From the NCBI GenBank assembly GCA_964020085.1, contig OZ026596.1, positions 16,355,795 to 16,419,794 on the forward strand: 64,000 nt of DNA, in the 5' to 3' direction. A model generated the notes under the pieces. It saw nothing but the letters and a program-made list of their open reading frames with translations, was not told the DNA's origin and ran no database searches. This DNA comes from Micromussa lordhowensis (Eukaryota > Cnidaria > Anthozoa > Scleractinia > Lobophylliidae). Shown here one piece after another: positions 18,101-27,779 of this stretch. Numbering within the stretch: the first letter of the stretch is position 1; every line of letters starts with the position of its first letter. The translations under genes were made by a program, and so were the position numbers.

Positions 18101-19161
18101 AGATTTTAATCACTGATGATATGTTGTCAAAGTATTGCAAAGATTTAAAAGAGAAAGAAAATATTAGCAGTGGTAGAGTTCACAAGTTGGTTCCTAATCT
18201 AAGGAATAAAGAAAAGTATGTATTACATTACAGAAATTTGCAGCTTTATTTATCTCTTGATATGAAGTTAAAGAAGATTCACAGAGTATTGGAATTTACA
18301 CAGAAGCCTTGGATGAAAAGATACATTGATTTTAACACTGAAAAGAGAACAATGGCTAAGAATAGTTTTGAGAAAGACTTCTTTAAGCTGATGAATAACT
18401 CTGTGTTTGGTAAAACCATGGAAAACATTAGAAAAAGATCTAATATCAAATTAGAAACTGATCCAGATCATTTATTGAACTTGACAAGGCAACCAATGTA
18501 CGTTTCTAGTAAAATATTTGATGAAAATTTAGTTGGGGTACAAATGAAAAAGGCTAGACTAGTCTTAGATAAACCCTCTTATGTTGGATTCTCTATTCTA
18601 GATCTAAGTAAAACATTAATGTATGACTTCCATTACAACTATATCAGAAAAAAATACCCTGATGCAAAGTTACTTTTTACTGATACTGATTCTTTATTTT
18701 ACCATATAAAAGCAGAAGATCTTTATAGTGATTTATATAAAGATAAGGAAAGGTTTGACAATAGTGATTATCCCAAATCGTCAGAGTTCTTTTTTGCAGA
18801 AAATAAAAAAGTAATTGGTAAATTCAAAGATGAAGCAGCTGGTGATCCAATCACTGAATTTGTTGGTCTAAAAAGTAAAATGTATAGTTACAAGACAGAA
18901 AACAAGGAAAACAAGACTGCTAAAGGTGTCAAGAAGAATGTCATTAAGAGTGAATTATCTCTCTCTGATTATCGTGATACCTTACAAAAATGTAATACTA
19001 TGAGGCATAAGATGCGAACTATCCGGTCAGAGTATCATCAGATATCTAGTTACCAAATTAATAAAGTATCATTATCACCTTTTGATGATAAAAGATATAT
19101 TTTAGATGATGGTATCAGTAGTTACGCATATGGGAATCATAAAATAAATAATAATTTATAG
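15142..19161 (+). CDS. polB: Protein-primed family B DNA polymerase (pPolB), 1339 aa
   Basis: The order is an N-terminal C2H2 finger (22-47), a Pro-rich linker (58-155), a large N-terminal region, then a proofreading exonuclease: Exo I YADFEAI (about 520-526), Exo II FHNLKGYD (about 672-680) and Exo III YLRTDVLLLAD (about 823-833). Between Exo I and II lies a Cys/His insertion with CHICARIF and DHCHITGKYRGAAH (about 620-656), typical of Polinton polymerases and resembling an HNH/endonuclease VII zinc site. Palm motifs are YLDANNLYGW (about 920), NNSVFGKT (about 1085) and FTDTDS (about 1180). The polymerase replicates linear dsDNA from protein-capped ends; the N-terminal extension is a candidate for the terminal protein. 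The frame is intact and TATATATAG abuts the ATG. Confidence 0.95.
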   Translation: MDFKVKIKPKKISVDTLPKPSHWYCNTCKKKYSKGGKYQHLKTDFHKLNEAKKGPQGQPLPVPPVNPQPLRSKKHGDYVENRLIRSIAERRLRDSYLGGTLIDDQISPSVNLPEPLRPTEYRPPAPVPKPRTKPPTAPVPLPRLKIIRPIKPVPTRLQRKVKNVIDQIAPYYRPETIREFRRNLKFIPKDITITERSNALRGNVKSYEVPIVNSYDPGVQLSSTKRAIFDILMKLLTVKRGFKYNTTLRVRLSKSTEDGVIYREPYFNAGPFTVTNRLDIEESIHNGIERILELIAVWLSEGSGWVFESVKLHIINIVSYFPLRGSSYIELPEEIRNPMKGLINLKNTDNKCFLWCHNRHLNPLIKDPQRITKADRESVKRLDYTGITFPVTVKDIFKIEKQNKINICVFGYDGEAYPIRISETNFTDHLELLWIEEGDKSHYVLIKDFDRFMFSFNDHKEKKYFCLRCLHCCSSASVLEDHKQDCLLLNGTQAIKMPEAGSKIYFKNHKKMLPAPFVIYADFEAITEKIDGCQPSDGQSYTSTYQSHKACSYGYKLVCRYDKRYSKPVEIYRGEDCIEKFIMKMLSEVKDCQRIVSEQFQKPLVMTEKNERDFQNSTKCHICARIFNEQKPSKQKVRDHCHITGKYRGAAHSDCNLKWAISAEKLKIPVIFHNLKGYDCHFIMQKIGHLVRQDVNIDVGVIASNFEKYIGFRLGNHLTFIDSFSFMSQSLDRLSSNLSDNAFFYSKKAFPNDDQFRLIKRKGVYPYDYMDSFQRFSEKSLPAREDFYSILNDTNISESDYEHAKRVWSAFQIKDLGDYHDLYLRTDVLLLADVFENFRTICLKDYGLDPCHYYSAPGLSWDALLKMTNVNLDLISDIDQQLFIEKGMRGGISTITHRHAVANNKYMKGYNPELESSYLMYLDANNLYGWAMSQSLPTGDFRWIPSEDFILENYTNDTRKGVILEVDLEYPEELHDLHNDYPLAPEKILITDDMLSKYCKDLKEKENISSGRVHKLVPNLRNKEKYVLHYRNLQLYLSLDMKLKKIHRVLEFTQKPWMKRYIDFNTEKRTMAKNSFEKDFFKLMNNSVFGKTMENIRKRSNIKLETDPDHLLNLTRQPMYVSSKIFDENLVGVQMKKARLVLDKPSYVGFSILDLSKTLMYDFHYNYIRKKYPDAKLLFTDTDSLFYHIKAEDLYSDLYKDKERFDNSDYPKSSEFFFAENKKVIGKFKDEAAGDPITEFVGLKSKMYSYKTENKENKTAKGVKKNVIKSELSLSDYRDTLQKCNTMRHKMRTIRSEYHQISSYQINKVSLSPFDDKRYILDDGISSYAYGNHKINNNL

Positions 19162-19166
19162 TATAT

Positions 19167-19334
19167 ATGCCAATTCCGAATTTTAAAAAATTCTTGACTG
19201 AAGACCCACTTCATGATACTGATAGTAGCGATAGTGATTATGATCCTAATTCAGATGAGGAATCGACGAGCAGTGAGGAATCAACGAGCAGTGAGAGTGA
19301 AGATTACTCTACTTTAAAGAATAAAGTATATTAA
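19167..19334 (+). CDS. Acidic Ser/Glu/Asp-rich mini-protein, 55 aa
   Basis: The frame starts five bases after the polymerase stop, with ATAGTATAT abutting the ATG. After MPIPNFKKFL the product is almost entirely Asp, Glu, Ser and Thr and contains a direct repeat EESTSSEESTSSES, mirrored by an 18-nt DNA repeat. It ends six bases before the ATG of the VLTF3-like gene. Such acidic tails occur in transcription activation or histone-mimicking proteins, but no family is recognised. Its exact fit between two genes and the motif support a real gene. Confidence 0.5.
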   Translation: MPIPNFKKFLTEDPLHDTDSSDSDYDPNSDEESTSSEESTSSESEDYSTLKNKVY

Positions 19335-19339
19335 TTATT

Positions 19340-20335
19340 ATGATGAACAAAGAGACCATTGGCAATCTACATCGTAAAAAACTTTCAGAAATTGTTATAA
19401 AAGAAAAAAAAATACCAGATTTAAAAAAAAAAATTATAAATTTATCCATCAAAAAAGATTATTCTAGAATTGATCAAATTGAACAAATAAGGCTAGAAAA
19501 TGAAATAAATGATATCAAAAATCTTCGTACTAGTTATTTATTAAAGAATGCTATTTTACTTTTTTTACATACAGAAAATCAAGCAAAAAAAATTGTCCAT
19601 GGTGTTGATAATTCTTATTATAAAAAGTATAAATATAATATCTTCCCTGATGAACTACAATACAGTGAAAATAATATAAATGAAGATAACTATTGTTATA
19701 CATGTGAAAAATTTCGAGTATTGAACATCGATGAAGGGATAAGTACTTGTCTAAGTTGTGGAATAAGCATTAATGTCTCAACAAATCCAGAAAAAGCATC
19801 CATAAAACCTGCAGAAAATGATTACAAAAGATATAATCATTTTTGTGACTGTTTAGCCAATATCCAAGGCAAAGAAAGTTTTAAAGTCTCAGAAGATGTT
19901 ATTAATAATATTTTCAAAGAAATCATTCGTGAAAGGATGGAAAATTCTTTGGAAAAGTTAACTGAATCAGATATTAAAAGATATCTTAAAAAACATCGTA
20001 AATTAAATTATTATAATCATACCACCCAAATATTGTATAGAATAACAAAAATACCTCCATTACAAATGACTTCTATAATGGAAGAAAAAATGAAAATGAG
20101 GTTTTTACAAATTCAGGAGCCATTTGAATTATTTAAAGGTAAAAATAGAAGAAATTTCTTTTCCTATTCATATATCATTTATAAATTTTGTCAAATACTT
20201 GGATATAATGAATTTTTACCAAAGCTAGAATTGTATAAAGATCGTTTAAAACTCTATGAACTTGATAAAATTTGGAAAAAAATATGTGAATATCTAGGTG
20301 GTGAGAGTGCTGGTTGGAAATTTATCAAATCTTGA
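19340..20335 (+). CDS. VLTF3-like viral late transcription factor, 331 aa
   Basis: A basic coiled-coil N-terminus (25-60) precedes a zinc ribbon with C119-x2-C122 and C137-x2-C140. The C-terminal half carries the VLTF3 signature: YKRYNHFCDCLANIQGKE (about 162-179), EKMKMRFLQIQEPF (about 249-262) and the end block FFSYSYIIYKFCQILG (273-288) followed by LYELDKIWKKICEYLG (305-320). Poxviruses and other large nucleocytoplasmic DNA viruses use VLTF3 to start late transcription. From memory it is not part of the usual animal Polinton core. It is the last element gene before the satellite. The start is ATGATG after TATTAATTATT. It may act on the start-proximal AT motif found before most element genes; that link is inference. 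Confidence 0.85.
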   Translation: MMNKETIGNLHRKKLSEIVIKEKKIPDLKKKIINLSIKKDYSRIDQIEQIRLENEINDIKNLRTSYLLKNAILLFLHTENQAKKIVHGVDNSYYKKYKYNIFPDELQYSENNINEDNYCYTCEKFRVLNIDEGISTCLSCGISINVSTNPEKASIKPAENDYKRYNHFCDCLANIQGKESFKVSEDVINNIFKEIIRERMENSLEKLTESDIKRYLKKHRKLNYYNHTTQILYRITKIPPLQMTSIMEEKMKMRFLQIQEPFELFKGKNRRNFFSYSYIIYKFCQILGYNEFLPKLELYKDRLKLYELDKIWKKICEYLGGESAGWKFIKS

Positions 20336-20581
20336 AAATCAGCATCGTGAGAACAATCTAAATTTTACTATATCCTACACTATCCTACGCATTTTAGGCA
20401 TTTTTGTGCGTAAAATAGTATGTCTAATTTTTACGATATCTACGCTACTTACACTACCTACGCATAACTACGCTGTTTTAGTGTATTATATCATATATTT
20501 TAGACTCAGATTTTTACACTAACTACGCTGAGATGCGTAAAATTCAGAAATTGCGGTAGCTGCCCCAATTACTACACTACT
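20336..20581. other. AT-rich right flank with CTACGC iterations
   Basis: This 246-nt unique stretch lies between the last element gene and the satellite. It holds five CTACGC copies (20385, 20440, 20458, 20468 and 20523) and two GCGTAAAA copies (from about 20408 and 20535), with CTACAC variants between. It may be the remnant of the right terminus or an origin-like iteron set. No inverted match to 3061-3516 is visible. Confidence 0.5.
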
Positions 20582-23500
20582 GAGCCGAAAAGTCGATTAG
20601 TGGAAGGGACCCGAAAAGTCAATTAGTAGAAGAGAGTCGAAAAGTTAATTAGTAAAAGGGAGCCGAAAAGTCGATTAGTAGAAGTTACCCAAAAAGTCGA
20701 TTAGTAGAAGGGAGCCGAAAAGTCGATTAGTAGAAGTTAGCCGAAAAGTCGATTAGTAGAAGTTAGCCGAAAAGTCAATAAGTAGAAGTTAGCCGAAAAG
20801 TCGATTAGTTGAAGGGAGTTGAAAAGACGATAAGTAGAAGGGAGCCGAAAAGACGATTAGTAGAAGGGAGCCTAAAAGAGGATTAGTAGAAGGTTGCCGA
20901 AAAGACGATTAGTAGAAAATAGCCGAAAAGTCGATTAGTAGAAGGGAGCCGAAAAGTCGATTAGTAGAAGAGAGCCGAAAAGTCGATTAGTAGAAGGGAG
21001 CCGAAAAGTCGATTAGTAGAAGGGAGCCGAAAAGTCGATTAGTAGAAGTTAGCAGAAAAGTCGATTAGTAAAAGGGAGCCGAAAAGTCGATTACTAGAAG
21101 GGAGCCGAGAAGTCGATTAGTAGAAGTTACCCAAAAAGTCAATTAGTAGAAGGGAGCCGAAAAGTCAATTTGTAGAAGGGAGCCGAAAAGTCGATTAGTA
21201 GAAAATAGCCGAAAAGTCGATTAGTAGAAGGGAGCCGAAAAGTCGATTAGTAGAAGGGAGCCGAAAAGTCGATTAGTAGAAGTTAGCCGAAAAGTCGATT
21301 AGTAGAAGTTAGCCGAAAAGTCAATAAGTAGAAGTTAGCCGAAAAGTCGATTAGTTGAAGGGAGTTGAAAAGACGATAAGTAGAAGGGACCCGAAAAGAC
21401 GATTAGTAGAAGGGAGCCTAAAAGAGGATTAGTAGAAGGTTGCCGAAAAGACGATTAGTAGAAAATAGCCGAAAAGTCGATTAGTAGAAGGGAGGCGAAA
21501 AGTCGATTAGTAGAAGAGAGCCGAAAAGTCGATTAGTAGAAGTTAGCAGAAAAGTCGATTAGTAAAAGGGAGCCGAAAAGTCGATTACTAGAAGGGAGCC
21601 GAGAAGTCGATTAGTAGAAGTTACCCAAAAAGTCAATTAGTAGAAGGGAGCCGAAAAGTCAATTTGTAGAAGGGAGCCGAAAAGTCGATTAGTAGAAAAT
21701 AGCCGAAGAGTCGATTAGTAGAAGGGAGCCGAAAAGTCGATTAGTAGAAGGGAGCCGAAAAGTCGATTAGTAGAAGGGAGCCGAAAAGTCGATTAGTAGA
21801 AATTAGCAGGAAAGTCGATTAGTAAAAGGGAGCCGAAAAGTCGATTAGTAGAAGGGAGCCGAGAAGTCAATTAGTAGAAGGGAGCCGAAAAGTCAATTTG
21901 TAGAAGGGAGCCAAAAAGTCGATTAGTAGAAGGAAGCTGAAAAGTCGATTAGTAGAAGAGAGCCGAAAAGTCGATTGGAAGAAGGGAGCCGAAAAGTCGA
22001 TTAGTAGAAGTTAGCCAAAAAATCGATTAGTTGAAGGGAGCCGAAAAGACGATAAGTACAAGGGAGACGAAAAGACGATTAGTAGAAGGGAGCCAAAAAG
22101 ACGATTAGTAGAAGGTAGCCGAAAAAGTGATTAGTAAAAGGGAGCCGAGAAGTTGATTAGTAGAAGGGAGCTGAAAAGTCGATTAGTAGAAGTTACCCAA
22201 AAGGTCGATTAGTAGAAGGGAGCCGAAAAGTCGATTAGTAGAAGGGAGACGAAAAGTCGATTAGTAGAAGGGACGCGAAAAGTCAATTAGTAGAAGAGAG
22301 CTGAAAAGTTAATTAGTGAAGTAAAAGGGAGCCGAAAAGTCGATTAGTAGAAGGGAGCCGAGAAGTCGATTAGTAGAAGTTACCCAAAAAGTCAATTAGT
22401 AGAAGGGAGCCGAAAAGTCAATTTGTAGAAGGGAGCCGAAAAGTCGATTAGTAGAAGGAAGCCGAAAAGTCGATTAGTAGAAGAGAGCCGAAAAGTCGAT
22501 TAGTAGAAGGGAGTCGAAAAGTTAATTAGTAGAAGGGAGCCGAAAAGTCGATTAGTAGAAGGGAGACGAAAAGTCGATTAGTAGAAGGGAGCCGAAAAGT
22601 CGATTAGTAGAAGGGAGGCGAAAAGTCGATTAGAAGAAGGGCGGCGAAAAGACGATTAGAAGAAGGGCGGCGAAAAGTCGATTAGAAGAAGGGCGGCGAA
22701 AAGTCGATTAGAAGAAGGGCGGCGAAAAGTCGATTAGTAGAAGGGAGCCGAAAAGTCGATTAGTAGAAGGGAGCCGAAAAGTCGATTAGTAGAAGTTAGC
22801 AGAAAAGTCGATTAGTAAAAGGGAGCCGAAAAGTCGATTACTAGAAGGGAGCCGAGAAGTCGATTAGTAGAAGTTACCCAAAAAGTCAATTAGTAGAAGG
22901 GAGCCGAAAAGTCAATTTGTAGAAGGGAGCCGAAAAGTCGATTAGTAGAAAATAGCCGAAAAGTCGATTAGTAGAAGGGAGCCGAAAAGTCGATTAGTAG
23001 AAGGGAGCCGAAAAGTCGATTAGTAGAAGTTAGCCGAAAAGTCGATTAGTAGAAGTTAGCCGAAAAGTCAATAAGTAGAAGTTAGCCGAAAAGTCGATTA
23101 GTTGAAGGGAGTTGAAAAGACGATAAGTAGAAGGGAGCCGAAAAGACGATTAGTAGAAGGGAGCCTAAAAGAGGATTAGTAGAAGGTTGCCGAAAAGACG
23201 ATTAGTAGAAAATAGCCGAAAAGTCGATTAGTAGAAGGGAGGCGAAAAGTCGATTAGTAGAAGAGAGCCGAAAAGTCGATTAGTAGAAGGGAGCCGAAAA
23301 GTCGATTAGTAGAAGGGAGCCGAAAAGTCGATTAGTAGAAGTTAGCAGAAAAGTCGATTAGTAAAAGGGAGCCGAAAAGTCGATTACTAGAAGGGAGCCG
23401 AGAAGTCGATTAGTAGAAGTTACCCAAAAAGTCAATTAGTAGAAGGGAGCCGAAAAGTCAATTTGTAGAAGGGAGCCGAAAAGTCGATTAGTAGAAAATA

Positions 23501-26500
23501 GCCGAAAAGTCGATTAGTAGAAGGGAGCCGAAAAGTCGATTAGTAGAAGGGAGCCGAAAAGTCGATTAGTAGAAATTAGCAGGAAAGTCGATTAGTAAAA
23601 GGGAGCCGAAAAGTCGATTAGTAGAAGGGAGCCGAGAAGTCGATTAGTAGAAGTTACCCAAAAAGTCAATTAGTAGAAGGGAGCCGAAAAGTCAATTTGT
23701 AGAAGGGAGCCAAAAAGTCGATTAGTAGAAGGAAGCCGAAAAGTCGATTAGTAGAAGAGAGCCGAAAAGTCGATTGGAAGAAGGGAGCCGAAAAGTCGAT
23801 TAGTAGAAGTTAGCCAAAAAATCGATTAGTTGAAGGGAGCCGAAAAGACGATAAGTACAAGGGAGACGAAAAGACGATTAGTAGAAGGGAGCCAAAAAGA
23901 CGATTAGTAGAAGGTAGCCGAAAAAGTGATTAGTAAAAGGGAGCCGAGAAGTTGATTAGTAGAAGGGAGCTGAAAAGTCGATTAGTAGAAGTTACCCAAA
24001 AGGTCGATTAGTAGAAGGGAGCCGAAAAGTCGATTAGTAGAAGGGAGACGAAAAGTCGATTAGTAGAAGGGACGCGAAAAGTCAATTAGTAGAAGAGAGC
24101 TGAAAAGTTAATTAGTGAAGTAAAAGGGAGCCGAAAAGTCGATTAGTAGAAGGGAGCCGAGAAGTCGATTAGTAGAAGTTACCCAAAAAGTCAATTAGTA
24201 GAAGGGAGCCGAAAAGTCAATTTGTAGAAGGGAGCCGAAAAGTCGATTAGTAGAAGGAAGCCGAAAAGTCGATTAGTAGAAGAGAGCCGAAAAGTCGATT
24301 AGTAGAAGGGAGTCGAAAAGTTAATTAGTAGAAGGGAGCCGAAAAGTCGATTAGTAGAAGGGAGACGAAAAGTCGATTAGTAGAAGGGAGCCGAAAAGTC
24401 GATTAGTAGAAGGGAGGCGAAAAGTCGATTAGAAGAAGGGCGGCGAAAAGACGATTAGAAGAAGGGCGGCGAAAAGTCGATTAGAAGAAGGGCGGCGAAA
24501 AGTCGATTAGAAGAAGGGCGGCGAAAAGTCGATTAGTAGAAGGGAGCCGAAAAGTCGATTAGTAGAAGGGAGCTGAAAAGTCGATTAGTAGAAGTTAGCA
24601 GAAAAGTCGATTAGTAAAAGGGAGCCGAAAAGTCGATTAATAGAAGGGAGCCGAGAAGTCGATTAGTAGAAGTTACCCAAAAAGTCAATTAGTAGAAGGG
24701 AGCCGAAAAGTCAATTTGTAGTAGGGAGCGGAAAAGTCGATTAGTAGAAGGAAGCCGAAAAGTCGATTAGTAGAAGAGAGCCGAAAAGTCGATTAGTAGA
24801 AGGGAGTCGAAAAGTTAATTAGTAGAAGGGAGCCGAAAAGTCGATTAGTAGAAGGGAGATGAAAAGTCGATTAGTAGAAGGGAGCCGAAAAGTCGATTAG
24901 TAGAAGGGAGCCAAAAAGTTGATTAGTAGAAGGGAGCCGAAAGGATGATTAGTAGATTAGTACAAGTTAGCCGAAAAGTCAATTAGTAGAAGTTAGCCGA
25001 AAAGTCAATTAGTTAAAGGGAGCTGAAAAGACGATTAGTAGAAGGGAGCCGAAAAGACGATTAGTAGAAGGGAGCCGAATAGACGATTAGTTGAAGGGCG
25101 GCGAAAAGACGATTAGTAGACGGGCGGCGAAAAGACGATTAGAAGAAGGGCGGCGAAAAGTCGATTAGAAGAAGGGCGGCGAAAAGTCGATTAGAAGAAG
25201 GGCGGCGAAAAGTCGATTAGTAGAAGGGAGCCGAAAAGTCGATTAGTAGAAGTTAGCAGAAATGTCGATTAGTAAAAGGGAGCCCAAAAGTCGATTAGTA
25301 GAAGGGAGCCGAGAAGTCGATTAGTAGAAGTTACCCAAAAAGTCAATTAGTAGAAGGGAGCCGAAAAGTCAATTTGTAGAAGGGAGCCGAAAAGTCGATT
25401 AGTAGAAGGAAGCCGAAAAGTCAATTAGTAGAAGGGAGCCGAAAAGTCGATTAGTAGAAGAGAGACGAAAAGTTGGTTGGTAGAAGGGAGCCGAAAAGTC
25501 GATTAGTAGAAGTTAGCCAAAAAATTGATTAGTTGAAGGGAGCCGAAAAGACGATAAGTAGAAGGGAGCCGAAAAGTCGATTAGTAGAAGTTAGCAGAAA
25601 TGTCGATTAGTAAAAGGGAGCCCAAAAGTCGATTAGTAGAAGGGAGCCGAAAAGTCGATTAGTAGAAGGGAGCTGAAAAGTCGATTAGTGGAAGGAAGCC
25701 GAAAAGTTAATTAGAAGAAGGGAGCCGAAAAGTCGATTAGTAGAAGGGAGCCGAAAAGTCGATTAGTAAAAGTTAGCCAACAAATCGATTAGTAGAAGGG
25801 AGCCGAAAAGTCGATTAGTAGAAGGGAGCCGAAAAGTTGATTAGTAGAAGGGAGCCGAAAAGTCGATTAGGAATATTTAGCCAAAAAATCGATTAGTAGA
25901 AGGGAGCCGAAAAGAAAATTAGTAGAAGGGAGCCGAAAAGACGATTAGTAGAAGGGAGCCGCAAAGCCGATTACTAGAAGGGAGCCGAAAAGACGATTAG
26001 TAGAAGGGAGCCGAAAAGACAATTAGTAGAAGGGAGCCGAAAAGACAATTAGTAGAAGGGAGCCGAAAAGACGATTAGTAGAAGGGAGCCGCAAAGCCGA
26101 TTAGTAAGAGTTAGCCAAAAAATCGATTAGTAGAAGGGAGCCGAAAAGTCGATTAGTAGAGGGGAGCCGAAAAGTTGATTAGTAGACGGGAGCCGAAAAG
26201 TCGATTAGGAATATTTAGCCAAAAAATCGATTAGTAGAAGGGAGCCGAAAAGAAAATTAGTAGAAGGGAGCCGAAAAGACGATTAGTAGAAGGGAGCCGC
26301 AAAGCCGATTACTAGAAAGGAACCGAAAAGACGATTAGTAGAAGGGAGCCGAAAAGTCGATTAGTAGAAGTTAGCAGAAAAGTCGATTAGTAAAAGGGAG
26401 CCGAAAAGTCGATTACTAGAAGGGAGCCGAGAAGTCGATTAGTAGAAGTTACCCAAAAAGTCAATTAGTAGAAGGGAGCCGAAAAGTCAATTTGTAGAAG

Positions 26501-27430
26501 GGAGCCGAAAAGTCGATTAGTAGAAGTTAGCAGAAAAGTCGATTAGTAAAAGGGAGCCGAAAAGTCGATTACTAGAAGGGAGCCGAGAAGTCGATTAGTA
26601 GAAGTTACCCAAAAAGTCAATTAGTAGAAGGGAGCCGAAATGTCAATTTGTAGAAGGGAGCCGAAAAGTCGATTAGTAGAAGGAAGCCGAAAAGTCGATT
26701 AGTAGAAGAGAGCCGAAAAGTCGATTAGTAGAAGGGAGTCGAAAAGTTAATTAGTAGAAGGGAGCCGAAAAGTCGATTAGTAGAAGGGAGACGAAAAGTC
26801 GATTGGAAGAAGGGAGCCGAAAAGTCGATTAGTAGAAGTTAGCCAAAAAATCGATTAGTTGAAGGGAGCCGAAAAGATGATAAGTACAAGGGAGACGAAA
26901 AGACGATTAGTAGAAGGGAGCCAAAAAGACGATTAGTAGAAGGGAGCCGAAAAGATGATTAGTAGAAGGGAGCTGAAAAAACGATTAGTGGAAGGGCGGC
27001 GAAAAGACGATTAGTAGAAGAGCGGCAAAAAGACTATTAGAAGAAGGGCGGCGAAAAGTCGATTAGAAGAAGGGCGGCGAAAAGTCGATTAGAAGAAAGG
27101 CGGCGAAAAGACGATCAAAACAAGGGCGGCGAAAAGACGATTAGTATAAGGGCGGCGAAAAGTCGATTAGTAGAAAAGAGCCGAAAAGTCGATTAGTAGA
27201 AGGGAGCCGAAAAGTCGATTAGTAGAAGGGAGCCGAAAAGTCGATTAGTAGAAGGGAGCCCAGAAGTCGATCAGTAGAAGTAAGTCGGAAAGTCTATTAG
27301 TACAAGGGAGCCGAAAAGTCGATTAGTAGAAGGGACCCGAAAAGTCAATTAGTAGAAGAGAGTCGAAAAGTTAATTAGTAAAAGGGAGCCGAAAAGTCGA
27401 TTAGTAGAAGTTACCCAAAAAGTCGATTAG
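20582..27430. repeat. 26-nt unit domain with about 1.8-kb higher-order repeat
   Basis: Units here are mainly the GTCGATT/GGAGCC 26-mer. A block of about 1.75-1.8 kb recurs in tandem. Anchor GTTAGCAGAAAAG is at 21048 and 22795 (offset 1747); TCGATTGGAAGAAG is at 21971 and 23770, and AATTAGTGAAG at 22311 and 24110 (offset 1799). The 52-nt change in offset equals two units. A third, partial copy begins near 24.59 kb. GGGCGGC-type clusters mark the copies at about 22.62-22.74, 24.42-24.54, 25.09-25.22 and 26.98-27.16 kb. Confidence 0.85.
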
Positions 27431-27779
27431 TAGAAGGGAGCCGCCGAAAAGACAATTAGTAGAAGAGAGCCAAAAAGACGATTAGTAAAAGGGAGCTGAA
27501 AAGACAATTAGTAGAAGGGAGCCGAAAAGACGATTAGTAGAAGGGAGGCGAAAAGGGGATTAGTAGAAGGAAGCCGAAAAGACGATTAGTAGAAGGGAGC
27601 CGCCGAAAAGACGATTAGTAGAAGGGAGCCGCCGAAAAGACGATTAGTAGAAGCGAGCCAACGAAAAGACGATTAGTAGATGGGAGCCGCCCAAAAGACG
27701 ATTAGTAGAAGGTTGCCGAAAAGACGATTAGTAGAAGGGAGGCGAAAAGGCGATTAGTAGAAGGGAGCCGAAAACACGA

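Noticed and set aside
20298..20522. 74-aa frame after the VLTF3-like gene
   Set aside because: It overlaps the 3' end of that gene in another frame and then translates the AT-rich CTACGC region; no domain and no start motif.
3061..20581. Terminal inverted repeats of the element
   Set aside because: Reading the two flanks against each other by eye gave no inverted match longer than chance; none is claimed.
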